A stretch of DNA of 64,000 nucleotides from NCBI GenBank assembly GCA_000708835.1, contig DF236974.1:236626-300625 (forward strand). Reading direction: 5' to 3'. Positions within the stretch are counted from its first letter, which is position 1; every line of letters begins with the position of its first letter. The notes under the pieces are model-generated. The model saw only the letters and a list, made by a program, of their open reading frames with translations, did no database searches and was not told the origin of the DNA. The stretch comes from Klebsormidium nitens (lineage: Eukaryota > Streptophyta > Klebsormidiophyceae > Klebsormidiales > Klebsormidiaceae). Both the position numbers and the translations under genes were made by a program. Of this stretch, positions 11,278-23,800 are shown piece by piece.

Positions 11278-11861
11278 GGCTGTGCGGCCTCTGGAAGAGG
11301 CGCCAGGAAGCGAGCTCGCGCTGAGCAGCTGCGGGAAAAGGACTGGAGCGGCGGAGGGAGGAGCGTTTTTGCTGGAGGGAAGGATTTCGAAGCTGTTTCG
11401 TCGAAGCGAGACTATGGTGGAGGGACGGGGGTTTGCTTCGATTTCGAAATCAACTTTTGTGTCCTTCCTCCTGCTTCCAGGCTCCTGCATGAGCGTCTGG
11501 AGCCTTAAGTTTCACTGTTTCAGGAGCACAAAGTTTGTCCCCTCTGATTAATAGCTGTCCCCCTGGCGGGTGCGTCTTCGTTGTGCATGAAAGCACCCAG
11601 GGGGCACCGCTTTTGGCAGAGCAAAAGCAACTTCAGCAAAGAAAGCCGTCAAGTGTTGATCCTAAGAAGAAGCTGAGAGCTGGAGCTGAAAGCAATTGCT
11701 GACTGTAGCGTCAGTCGCGGCCTGCTTCGAACCTGCCCCGCCCAATATATCTGATCCATAGGGGGGGTTACAATTTTTGGGCAAAATGCATCCAGCAGTC
11801 CCCAGCACAACTTAGGGATAGAATCCGGGCAGGCCCGCTGAGTCGCATTCAGCTTGAAGAG
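11278..11861. promoter_or_regulatory. Shared divergent promoter region, RACK1 / TRAPPC8
   Basis: The two start codons are 584 bp apart on opposite strands, so both promoters and 5' UTRs must lie here. An AT-rich AATATATC stretch near 11743 is a possible TATA-like element. I could not place transcription starts or a clear telo-box or site II element. Position within the gap is inference. Confidence 0.55.
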
Positions 11862-14800
11862 ATGGCGGGCGCCTATCTGTACAGCTCTATCCAGAGGGAC
11901 TTCACGCCGGTGGTGATGGTCCTGTCCACTGACAAGGCGGAGGCGACGTGCCAGCGCAACGGGCTCAGCTTTGTGGACTTGATCCGCCCTTTCAGCGTCC
12001 TCCAGCAGATCAATGGTGAGCTTTTGGCCTTCTTCATACTCTGAGCGTCCTGCAGCGAATCAGGGGTGAAGTTCGCCACCGCCGCATATGGGGGGGTGCG
12101 GCTTCACCGCCAGCGTTTGTTTCCTGCGCGCATTGCTGATGAACGCAGCAATGTGGACACCTGTGTGCAGGGAGCTAGTAATCACATAAAGTCTCTTGCG
12201 TATGTTCCACTGTTGAACAATAAAATCATTTGTTGTCTTGGCCATCCTCTTTGGAACGTCGTTGAATGTCTTTTGTTACTGTGCACGTTGTAAGGACGTG
12301 CCTGGCTGTTTTGTATGCACCCGCTGATGAATCTTATCTTGAAAGAGCAATGCACAGCTGTTCCCTTCTTGTCCTACATCGGTGCACTTCGAAAAGGTGG
12401 CAGACGACCCCGTTGTGCTCATAGCCTTCGGTCGTCTGCTGGTAGATCCCTTCAATCTGTGATTGAGGTCATTGCTTGCCTGATGCAACTTTCGTGAAGA
12501 AGGGGCATTCGTTTGGCCCCCTGAAGATCCTCATTCTCGTTCTGCTGTGCCCCACCATCGCAGAGTTTTGGAAACTTGATTAGTAACTCATCAGCAGAAG
12601 GGCTGTAATGCAAACAAGTGTCCACATTCCTTTTTCCGGTAAGCTGGTGGATAAGTTCTCTTAACTGACCCCCACATACTTCCGTGCAGTCCCAGTGCGC
12701 ACCGCCAGCGAACAGCCATACCGCATCCAAGACTTTCAGCTGCGCATCTTCCATGCCTCAGAAATCAGGCAGCCCAGCGCTGATGTGAGTTCGGCTGGTT
12801 GTGGATCGTTTCAGATGCTGCGACGAGAAGATGATGGCTTCTCAGGTCCAGTGTGCAATATGCTTAGGGTGTAGTAACGGACGGCTGAGAACTTAGTTCT
12901 CGTTCTCATCAGTTTTTGGGTAATTCTATTCCAGCTGAATATGAATGTTTACGTGGGGGACTCATGGGGCGCAGTCGACAATAGGGCTTATTGCCGGCGT
13001 CTCTTCAAGGAGACTCACAGGTTCAGTGGTCCAACATCAAAGATACGCGATATTATCAACGCGTAGTAACGCGTTGATAATGAGTCAGGCATATTTTTAT
13101 GCCTGACGTCCACGGTTTTGTATGTGAGTACCTGGAGTACTCGTGTCCCCATCTTCTGCATGCACTAAGCTTAGGGGCGGGGCCAACTCCAACGCCCCTT
13201 ATCGACCTGGATAAGACCTCGAAGATGCTAGCACGACCGGTCCTAAAAGGATTGGAGCCTTGGCATTTGCTCCGTGTGAACCCAACACTCTTTGAGATGC
13301 GCTGATTCGAGGACGGGCCAACCGAAAATTTGACATCTGGTGCTTCAGGCGGCAGAGGAGTACCTCGCCCAGATCGTGTCGTCCTCGAGCGAGGCCGCCG
13401 CGGCAGAGTTGAAAGGGGACCCCAAGGATCTGAACACCGTTCTCTCCAGTAAGTCCTACATAAACGGTCAGCAGTAGATCTGTTGAGTTCCGTGCAGTCA
13501 CGTTTTCCAGATTTCAGCAATCCGCTGCCTGGACCGTATCGTCCTCTGTTAATTCCCTAGCTGCTGGCATTTCCAGAACTGGCCCAGTACTGAGAGCGAA
13601 GATATTCTGGAGGATCTCCGGACGCAACAGACGCACCCCTCGCTTTTTCTAGCGTTCCGTCATTCTATGCACTTCGGATGACACGTACGAGAAACGTCCT
13701 TTGATGCAACGCCATCTTCCTCTCCTCCTTTCTCAGTGACAATGTCAAATGCCCTGCTTTGGTATTCACGCTCCTTGTTGCAGGCTCCCCTGTGGCTTTG
13801 CATTTCTGTGAACAGAGCTCCAGTTTTCAAGACCTCTGGTCGTTTTGGTTCGTAGGACTCTCCTTCAGCTGACCTATAGCTTCCCGGCCATCATACGCTG
13901 GCTCTCAGAATATAATCCTCAAGACCGTGAAGACCGAAGCCGTTATGATCTCTGCAGTGGCCAACAGCGACTCCCCGGGGCACTGTCACGGGCGCTACTT
14001 TTTGAGCACGAGGCGGTGGACCACTCAGTGTCGTGCCAGTACTCAATTCAAACGTAACACTCACGGCAATGGATACTGAGGACGTTATGCTCTCTGCAGT
14101 GGCCAACAGCGACCCCCCCGGGCACTGGTTCCGGCACTACTACCGCGAGCTCGTGCGCGTGCGCCGACAATCTTGGATCTTATGGCGGTGACCACCCGGT
14201 CGTGTGCCCACCTCTCAAACCGACGAACGTAACACTTAAGCTACGAACACTAAGTACGTTACGTTTCTGCAGTGGCCAACAGCGACCCCCCCGGGCACTG
14301 GTACCGGCGCTACTTCCGCGAGCTCGCGCGCGCGCTCGCGTTTTCGGAGCATGAGGCGGTGGACCACCCGGTCGCGTGCCTGCTGGTCGTCCCGTCCTCC
14401 GCGGAAGACCCGATCAACACGTTCGTGGACTTATACAACACGGAGCAGCTGCCGCCGCTCTTCAACGAGCAGCTCATGGACCCCAAGATCGTGAAGCATT
14501 TCGTGCTGCTGCATGACGGCCAGACGGGGGACCTCGCCAGGTGAGAGACGGAGGGCAGTGTGTTGAAGGTCCGGAGAGTCGTTTATAGTTGGATATAGGC
14601 GTACTTATCGCTGGTGTTTGAGAAACGGTTTCGAAGAGGTACCTTCCATCGTCAAGCACTTCGTAAGTTTTGAAGTATCAGAAGTGACCTCAGAAGATGG
14701 AGGGGGCGAGAACTGATTTCCTTGCTAGGGCTGTGACTGGCGGAAGAGTTGCCTTCCTTTCATCGAAGCAACGAAGCAAGACCGTGTGTTGAAATGGTTG

Positions 14801-17800
14801 TAGGAATTTCTTTGGCGAGCCAGAAACTGCATGAGCGGGTGCGGCAAGTGCATCTGCGTTGGCTTTGCTTTCTGCCGGATGGCAAATATCGTCTATGCAT
14901 CGGAGCTCTTTACTTAGTGCTGATATTGTCTTCCAATCACAAGTACTCCCTGTTTCGGATGTTGGACGCCGCTGCGTACTCTTGACAGAAACATGCTTGG
15001 AGTTCCGACAACCCGCACAACTAACCTGCCTGCCGCTCGAACTTCATTTTGATCTCGCCGTCGAACGCTCTCAGGGCGGAAACGATCCTGGCCTCGATGC
15101 GCGGCACATTCGGCGCCGACGCCTGCCGACTGCTCCAGATCAACACCGGCCGGTGGCCCGGCACTCCCCCTCCCCCCGACGTCTGGTCGGCGCACCGGCT
15201 GCCCCGCATCGGAGCCCCCCCAAAACAAAACCCCCCCGGCAAAACCGGGCCCCCGAAAGAGCAGCCGCTGGGGGGGGAACTGTCGAATGAAGACATAGGG
15301 GGGTTGCGGGATTTTGTTGCCGATCTGGCGGTGAAGCAGATCATCCCGCAGATGGAGCAGAAGATACGCGCGCTCAACCACACGGTGAGGGGCGCGAGTT
15401 GCTCGCGCGTTTTGCTCTCGCTTGCCAATGTTCGAGTCTCATTAAGGAGTGTAACAAGGCACTTTCCGAGCCCGAAGGCCCCTCGCTCCTGCCGACACTG
15501 ACATGTTTCGCGGTGATGCAAGTTCTGTAACTTTGAGAAGCTTCCCGAAAGGTTGCAGCTTTTTGTTGCATGGTGCTGACGAGTTCATGAGCTTCTTGCG
15601 GACCGGTGTAGCTACTTCGATAGGCTCTTCTTGACAGGCAGGTAGTTGCCAAGTCCGATTGGCGGTAATAAGTTGAAACTGAAATGCACTGTGCATCGCT
15701 GAGCTTTTACCGTTCCTTCGATCATTGTCAAATTCAAGCGCTTCCCAGACGAATCGCAAAAAACGAGCTGAGATACGGATCGAGCGTCACATCTCGTCGA
15801 ACGTCTCTGCCGTTTGTCTGTATGTGAGCCCAACATACTAGAGGATGAAGAAGCAGCTCAAAACCTTTGGATTTGCGGCCGCTCGCAACTGTCGAAGCAG
15901 CCACTGCCTCGAAATCTTCGCACTGTTCAAATACACATACTTCTCCGGCCTTCTTTTCCTCGTTGAGAAAGAACACCAATGGCAAAGCTACCGTCGCCAA
16001 GAAAGAGACTAGCAAGCCAATGATTGCTCAACATCGGCAAAGGCTGAACCTCCACCTTGCCTTTAAAGCCTTGATTGACTTCTCCGGCCTTGTCTGCCCA
16101 GGTGAGCGCGACGCGCAAGGGCCTGAAGAACCAGCTGAAGAACTTTTGGTTCAGCGGCGTCAAGCGTCAAGACAGCCTGGAGGTGAGCCGCACGGAGGAC
16201 GGGCAGTACCCGCACACCAGCACCGAGGCGCAGATCCGGCTTCTCGGCGACCTGGCATTCATGCTGCGAGACTACGAGCTCGCCCTCTCAAACTACCGAC
16301 TGCTGGCCGGCGATTTCCGGGGGGACAAGGCGTGGAAGCACCTCGCGGGCACGCTGGTGAGATACGGCATACGCTGTGGAATCGCTCCTCATTACGACAT
16401 TTTGGTGTCCTAAAGTTCACCTTCCAGCTCGAAGTACGACGATAGCGTGGCGCCGCATGTAAAAGAAATGAGCCAGTCACGAAGTCGATTGTGAGCCTGT
16501 TTAAGATGCCCACTGCGCCTTTGTCGACAGTGGTAGCGCCTATGACGATGTCGAGTCAGCAACCAGGCAAAACCGGAGAGAATGGTCGATCCCGCTTTTA
16601 GCCGATGCCATTATTAGCTTCCACTTCCGTCATGCTCCGCCCCCTGTTCGTGCGTGTGAGACCCGTTTGCACCGCCCTGACTCATCTCGTTCCTTGATTG
16701 GCCTGTGCGTAGATAATTTCGTTCATCACCTTGATTATCTACCAGGATCTCCTGCCCGGCCTCTGTCAACTCAAAGCCCCCAAGGCACGTACCTTTCCGG
16801 CTGTCTGTTTATCCTCTTTAATGCCAAACCAGACATCCTTCTCCTTCCCTGCAGGAAATGACGGGCCTGTGCATGTTCATGCTGAACCAAGCCCCCCGCG
16901 AGGCCGAGTCGTCCCTCGAGGGCGCCTACCAGGCGTACATCCGGAGCGGCACAGGGGGGCTGCGTTTCGCCACCCGGGCGGTCTACTGGCTCGGCGAGAT
17001 CTACAAAGCCCGGGGGATGTTCCGAGAGGCGGCGGCGGTGCTCGTGAGGACGTCGCAGGAGGTGAGGGGCTGGCGATGCAAGGATTGTTTTTGCAAAGTC
17101 CAGAAGAATCTTTGGCAGCGAGGACAGAAACCTGGAAATACTTTCTGGTCTTCTTTCGATTCACGTTTGGTTGGTCTTGTGAACCTTACCACCGATGGCT
17201 TGGAATTTCGGTCCTGGTTTTACAAGCGAGTTCGAGTTGCGAGGTATAGGCTTCCCGTCTCGAATATGAAACTGCGAGCACATTTTTGTGAGCTGCAACA
17301 TCCGTTGCCTTGTGCTTCGAGTCCTTCGTCATTGTCCCTTGCGCTTCATTTGGATCCCAGTCGTCTTGGGCGGTCGGACCAGGAATGGTGCTGAAGGACG
17401 CGGTCAGTCTCTCTGCTTCGCTGGAGGGACCCCTCAGCAACCTTTCACATCCCAACAACCAGTACACTTCCCTCTACACAGTACTGATTATCCAAAAGAA
17501 ACTCAACAACCATTGACTTTACCGACAATGGCTGACTTTCCTGACCGTCACCCGTGCTGCGCCGCGTGCAGGAGCAGAACCTGCGCGCTGCGATGCTTCT
17601 GGAGCAGTCGGCGCTGTGCTACCTGCGGAGCGCCCCCCCCATGTGGCGCAAGTTCGGGTTCAACATGGTGCTCGCGGGGCACCGATACAACCAGGGCCTG
17701 CAGGTGTGCCGACGGTCGCTCGCTTTGTTTGCTACAATTGTCCCCAATCATGGGCCCTTCAGGCTCTTGTTGAAGCCTAGCAAGTGCGGCAGCCAAAGGA

Positions 17801-20800
17801 TGACTTCAGCATCCACCATTTTAGGAGGTTCAGCCGCACATTTCGAGAGGAAGCTAGCAAACATTCACACGATTCGGCACTCTTTGACTAACAATAACCG
17901 CTGTCGCGACTTTGGTAGCTGGGTGGCGTTGAAGGTTATCAATGCAATTTTTTCTTCAAGTTTTTGTGCCTTCCTTGGTGTGCCTGAAACGAAATGGCGC
18001 GGTGGGCCGACGTTGCGCACTGGTGTTCACCAGGACGGCCAAAGTTGTAGACTTCGTACAAGGGTTGCCCAAAAGTGACATCAATCCAGATAACATGTGT
18101 TGGCGACATTGATACTATTACGTGAGGCTGCCCATTCCGAGTCCCTGAAGCAAAGCATGTTTCAGAGTTCGTGATGACCACTCTCCTGACAGAAGGGTCG
18201 GGAACGACTTTTGTTGGCGCACTTTCCGCCCGGCCATGACAAGTATTCTAGATTTCATCCTCGCCTCTTCGGCATACCCTCTCGTTCACCGGACAATGTT
18301 GCCGCTTTCTAGCAGACGCTGTGTCCGGTACCCTCGTAGGGGAAGAATTATCCCTTTCCTGGTGAGTATATGTGAAAGGCATTCTCAATTTTTCTGCCGC
18401 TTTGGGCCACGGTATCTGCTGGTTATGGACATTCTTGGGTTCTCTTCAGGAAATCGGCAGCTATGATATTCAATCGGAAGCCCCCTCTTCACAATTTACG
18501 AAAGTCTCTGCATGTCCTTTTCCTTACGACCTTGGGACGTTGAATCTTGCGTTTCACTTTGCCTCGCAAGACAAAACTGCCCCCTTTCACGCAAGTTTTA
18601 AGATACTTCAGAGTGTGGCTGAATCGCACACTCTTCCTTGAAGCTCACCTGTCGCCCTCCTCTCCCCCCACAGCGCGCGCACGCCCAGCGCGCCTACCAG
18701 TGTGTTCTCGGCGTCTACGAGGGCCGCGGCTGGGCCTACATCAGCGACCACGTGCACTTTGCGCTGGGGCGCATCAGCGCGCACCTCAACGACTTCCACG
18801 CCGCGGCCGCCTACTTTTCTCATCTGCTCACGTGCGCGCACCAGTCGCCTGCAGCGCAGGCCACCTTCCTGCGCGAGTTCCTCTACGTGGTGCAGGTGAG
18901 GGGATGATTGTTTTGACGACGATTGTTTTGACGACATTTCTGTCGGATTACGGGAGAGGTTTCTCGAGGAATCTGGGGATCAGGCGATCTAACCTTTTGG
19001 CCCTCGGGCGATTTGGCAACTCGCCTTTGTGCTTTCTTCCGACTTCCACTCAAATTGGAGTTTAATGCTCTGAGTGGCAAAGTTGGAAAGACTGCTGCAG
19101 AGGACTAGTTTTCTCTTTGTGCTTTGGTGCTTGCTGTCCCATTCCGCACATGCTGTTTCATGGTTGTTGTGTCCTCACGAAGATGCAACCATATGTTCGT
19201 CCCCGGACAGTTGACCTTTTGTGCCGTGAAGATTTGGCCGGGCAATTGCAACGTGTGGTTGCGATGTGTAAGACGAAGCTGGATCTGTCGTTCAGCCACC
19301 GTATTTTGATTCTAACTGGAGAGCGCCAGCTGTCAAGCTGCCAGTAGCTGCGATAGCAAGCAGGCAAGTTTTGCCCGTGACGGTGATCAAGTTCCGCCGT
19401 GTTCTGGCGGCTCGGCGCCGGAAGTCGAGTCTCAAAATTCCGACCGTCCGATACGAGTTTTGCGGCGATCGAGCGGGTTTTGAAGTTTTGGTCCAGTCGA
19501 CCCACGACGCGTGAGTTCGTCGGTCGAGTACATAAACCCGCTTCGTCCGCCTTTGAATTCATACCTTTCTCGGCCTTTTGGCTAAGATCAAGTGTAGTAT
19601 CTGTTCTAATTAGTTTAATCGCTAATTTCTAACTCATTGAGTTAGATGTGATTAACCTTATTTTTCGGGGCGGATGACCAATGGGCAGTTTACTGCTCGG
19701 TCATCCAGAGTGCGCATGGTATTGCACTACCTCCTTGCAGCGCTCAGCCCACAAACCCCGAAAGGGGTCACCACCAACCACTCCTCAACTCTCCTTCCCA
19801 CTACCAAACCCACAAACCCCAACCCTAGGTTAACTCAATCAATCGTCCTCCTAATCCATCACACACAGGCCCCTAAGTCTACAACATTTTAACCCCATCC
19901 AAAACCACTGTGCTACCAATCACAAACTTCAAAGCCCATCAACTCCTACTTCTCTAGACCCTTCCACATTACTCAATGCTGAGCCTCAAATCCGAACTGC
20001 TCATGTCACTACCAACTTATCCTTGTTACATTGACTCCACATCTATGACATCTTGCTCACCACAGCCAAAAACCAATTTATATCCAACATATCATGGACA
20101 TTCTGAAATGGTTTGAAGGTATCAAGTCTTCTTGAGTATTCTTACTCATAAGTTTCTTCATAAGTCTATCCTCAACTTTGCAAAGTTTCTACCGAAGAAA
20201 CTGGTCCCAGAAAGATTCGCCACCTGCGTACCCCTTCCCTCAGACTTCGATGTAATCTTGAGATCTGCTTGAGTGGAGCAATCACCACTTTCGGTGCAGG
20301 CCTTTCTTCTGCACAAGCCCTTTATTTTCACCCTCCGGATCTTTGTCCCTCCATCTGTCATCACGGCACCATTAATCATGATCTGTTACTACAGAATGTG
20401 TTACCACAGAATGTTGCCGATTGTGGATGTCTTTTGACTGGGCCATCCAGTGGAAGAGGCTAATTTGTCTTGGAAAGAAGTGGACTGTGTGCCATGAAAG
20501 CTTGCACACCTTTCTTCTTTTCATATCAGACTTGTAAGAATGAATTTCATACTTCAAGGGCCTGTGCCTTCATCAGATCGGCTTTGAGCAACTTCGTGTT
20601 GCAGAAGATCTGGCTGGAGATCCGACAACCACTTTGTTTCTGTGGAAAAGTGGACAATCTGGTCTTCCAAACCGGTGTGAAGGGGTTTCCGAGGAGTGCA
20701 ACTCAACGCTTTACAGCAAAGCGAGCGGAGAACAGTTGGAGAAGTCGTATGCAGAGCGACCCAACATCGAACTCTCTCTGATGGAATTTCAGAGAAGCAT

Positions 20801-23800
20801 CTGCTTCACAAGAAGAAGAATGAATGCCTCGAAGCTTCCCCGAAAAAGTACACAGACCTTGCTTTCTTTTTGGTACAGGCTGTGGACTTGGGCGTCCCGC
20901 TGAGCTTAGACTTGCCCACTGTACATATCGACAGCTACCGGGTGCACTTCGAGGACCACCGGACCTACTCCTCCCAAGCAGCGGTGAGCACTCAATAAAG
21001 CCCCGCCCTAGTTGGGTCATGAAGCCCTCACAACCCCTCTCACGCTTTGATTAGATAGGTAAGTGCCTACTTTTGTCCAGGGCAGTACTTCGAGAGATGC
21101 CGCAGTTGGTTTCGCGTGGAGCGTTGGCCGCAAGGTGCTTTATCAGGTCGACGGTTGGAATTCTCGTCACGCTTTTGCGTCACTTGCTTTGGATGACACT
21201 CCCAGCTTTAAATTCAGTTTTTTTCTATGAAGCGACAAAGACGGGCCCACAGATCAGCGCACAAACAGTTGCATCTCTTCGATAGTTCTGTTTTGAATCA
21301 TGCCGGGCAACCTGATTTGCAAGGCTTCCCGAGTACAAAGTTCGCTTTCCCTAAGTATATTGACTGCGGAGTTAAAATGGTTTCTGATGCAAACAGCACA
21401 GAAGCTGGGGGTTCAACTTTGCAGGCGGAGGTTCCGGAGCGTGTCTGGACGTCTTTGGAGGAGGGCCTGGTTCCGACGACCAACGTTGTGATGCAGACGT
21501 GGATGGACCGGCCCGCCAGGGGCGCGCACAAGGACACGCCCGTGCCCACAAACACGTGCTGCGTAGACGGTGAGCCGATCTGGGCTCGCCGGGCAGGGTT
21601 TTGGTTAATTGTATGAGAGCGGAGTTGATACTGGATTGGAGCTTTATAAAAAAGATTACACAGCGTGCTCTGGAAAGCCTGAATTTGAAGTAGGACAGTA
21701 GCCGGCAGTCTTTGTTGTGCCTGGGACATGGCGCATTGGAAGGCATCAACTCGAGCATACGCCAAGGCTTCAAACGGTTTCTGCGTCTCCTGGAGTCAAT
21801 TGGCCTCTCTTACAGTCAATCCGACGTTTTGAGGGTGCCCCTGTTTGAGCTCGAGAAATGATAAGGCCGCTGGCGTTTGATGCTTCAAAGTATGATTGAG
21901 CATCTTCGCTCTTTCATTTGCAGTGCAGACAGCTGCCGATCGTCGTGTGTGTTTCCCTAATGGAACGGTGCTGTTGACGAGGGTTTGCCGACTCCTAGTG
22001 GAACAGTTCTGTTGACGAGGGTTTGCCGACTGCCCACGAAAGGCCTTTTTCGGCGTTCTCTGACGTCACTTTGGCATCATTCAAGTCCAACTCTCTTCCC
22101 TTCCTGCAGAGGACATCACGGTCGACGTCGAGTTCAGCAACCCGCTGCAGCTGGAGTTGAACATCTCGTGCGCGCGCCTTGTGTGCGAGTGGGGCCCTGA
22201 CAGCGGGGCGAAGAACGCGCCCATCCCCCGGACGTCCAGCGTGCCTGCCATGGACGATCGCACCAGCGACAGGTGGGCCGTACGGGATAACTTTACGAGT
22301 GCACTCAAAAAGAGAGAAGCGTACAATCCAGGCAACATGTTCTTGTCGATTCTGAGACTCCCTCTTTGGGACGTAGGGATATAGGTAGGGTGGGTTTTCA
22401 TGTGGCAAATTGATTGTTTAGTTAGGCGTGTCGGGTCTCGGAATCAGATCTTGTATTACGTTTTTCAGGCTCTGGCTCTTCTCGATGTTGCGGTATTGGC
22501 GGAGCTTTCTGGTTGGGGGCCGTTTCAGTACCGCTCAACGATTATGACGTTGCGTTTCCCTGACGGTTTCGCTTTCGCCTTTATTGCTTTCATTGCCTCC
22601 ATTTGGTCACTAACAAGCGTCAGAGTGTCATACTGCGGCAGCGGCCGATCGTAAGTACTTTCCTTTGCAGCGGCGGCTCTTCTCCCGCAGACGCCGTTCC
22701 CCCTCCCCTGAACCGCCACCGTGGCCACGACCCCCGCGTCTCGTCCACGGGATCCCTCTTCAACCACGACGGCCTGCTGACGTCACCCGACGCCCCCGCG
22801 CGCCGTCCCGAGGACCTCCAGACCCGTGATGACGTGGCAGTGGGCACCCGGGACGCTTCCCTGGAAGACGGCGATGCCGACGAGGACGATTCGGTCGCGC
22901 CCGGGGAAGCCTACCGGGTGGTCGAAGAAGTTTTTACGCTGCGGGGGGGGGAGAGGACTGTCGTACGGATGACGGTTCGGCCGCTGCGGGGGGGGGTGTT
23001 GAGAGTCGTCGGCGTGGAGTGGGTGCTGAATAACATCGCCCAGGGGAGGAAGGACTTCCCGGTCCGAGTGCCAAAGAAGAAGCGGAAGGGGGGCCGGCCG
23101 GATAAGGAGTACCCGCCGCACACGCGGCTCGGGTTCAAGGTCATCGGGAAGATGCCGAAGCTGCAGGTGAGGGGCAGAGGATTGAGAGCGTTGTCAAAAC
23201 ACGGGGGGTTGTTAGTTTCTTGATTGGGGTTGAGGAATCCATCAAGTTCATGTTGCATCTGCTGGCTCGCTTGCGCTGGTCAGCTGCAGAAAGCACCTTA
23301 TCCATATTCCCGTTAACCATATTCACCTCGTATACCACTGCCAGAGAACTAGAGCCGCCCAAGCAGTTGCAGCCACAGCGAGCCGCGTCACCTGGCCCTG
23401 CACTAGCCCAGTAACTCTGCGACCGTCGCTCTAATAGCTCCGAGTCTTTTACAAGCCTCACAACCTCAACAGCTCAAACTCTGAATCCCGTTGTTTCCCG
23501 TTATTCACTTTCTTCCATGTGACGATGCACCAGCTGCCAGAGACGCTCCATCACGGAGAGCCGCGGCGGCTGGTCCTGCAGCTGTCCGAGTTTACATTTG
23601 TTCCCCGGATAGATTTCAAAATTTCAAACGACCAAAAATGGAAATTCTAAATCTCCAGTTTCCTTTGTCCGCCAGGTGACGATGCACCAGCTGCCGGAGA
23701 CGCTGCACCACGGCGAGCTGCGGCGGCTGGTCCTGGAGCTGTCCAACGCTGGGACGGTCCCCCTGGAAAAGCTGAAGCTGCGCACGAGCCACCCCGCCTT

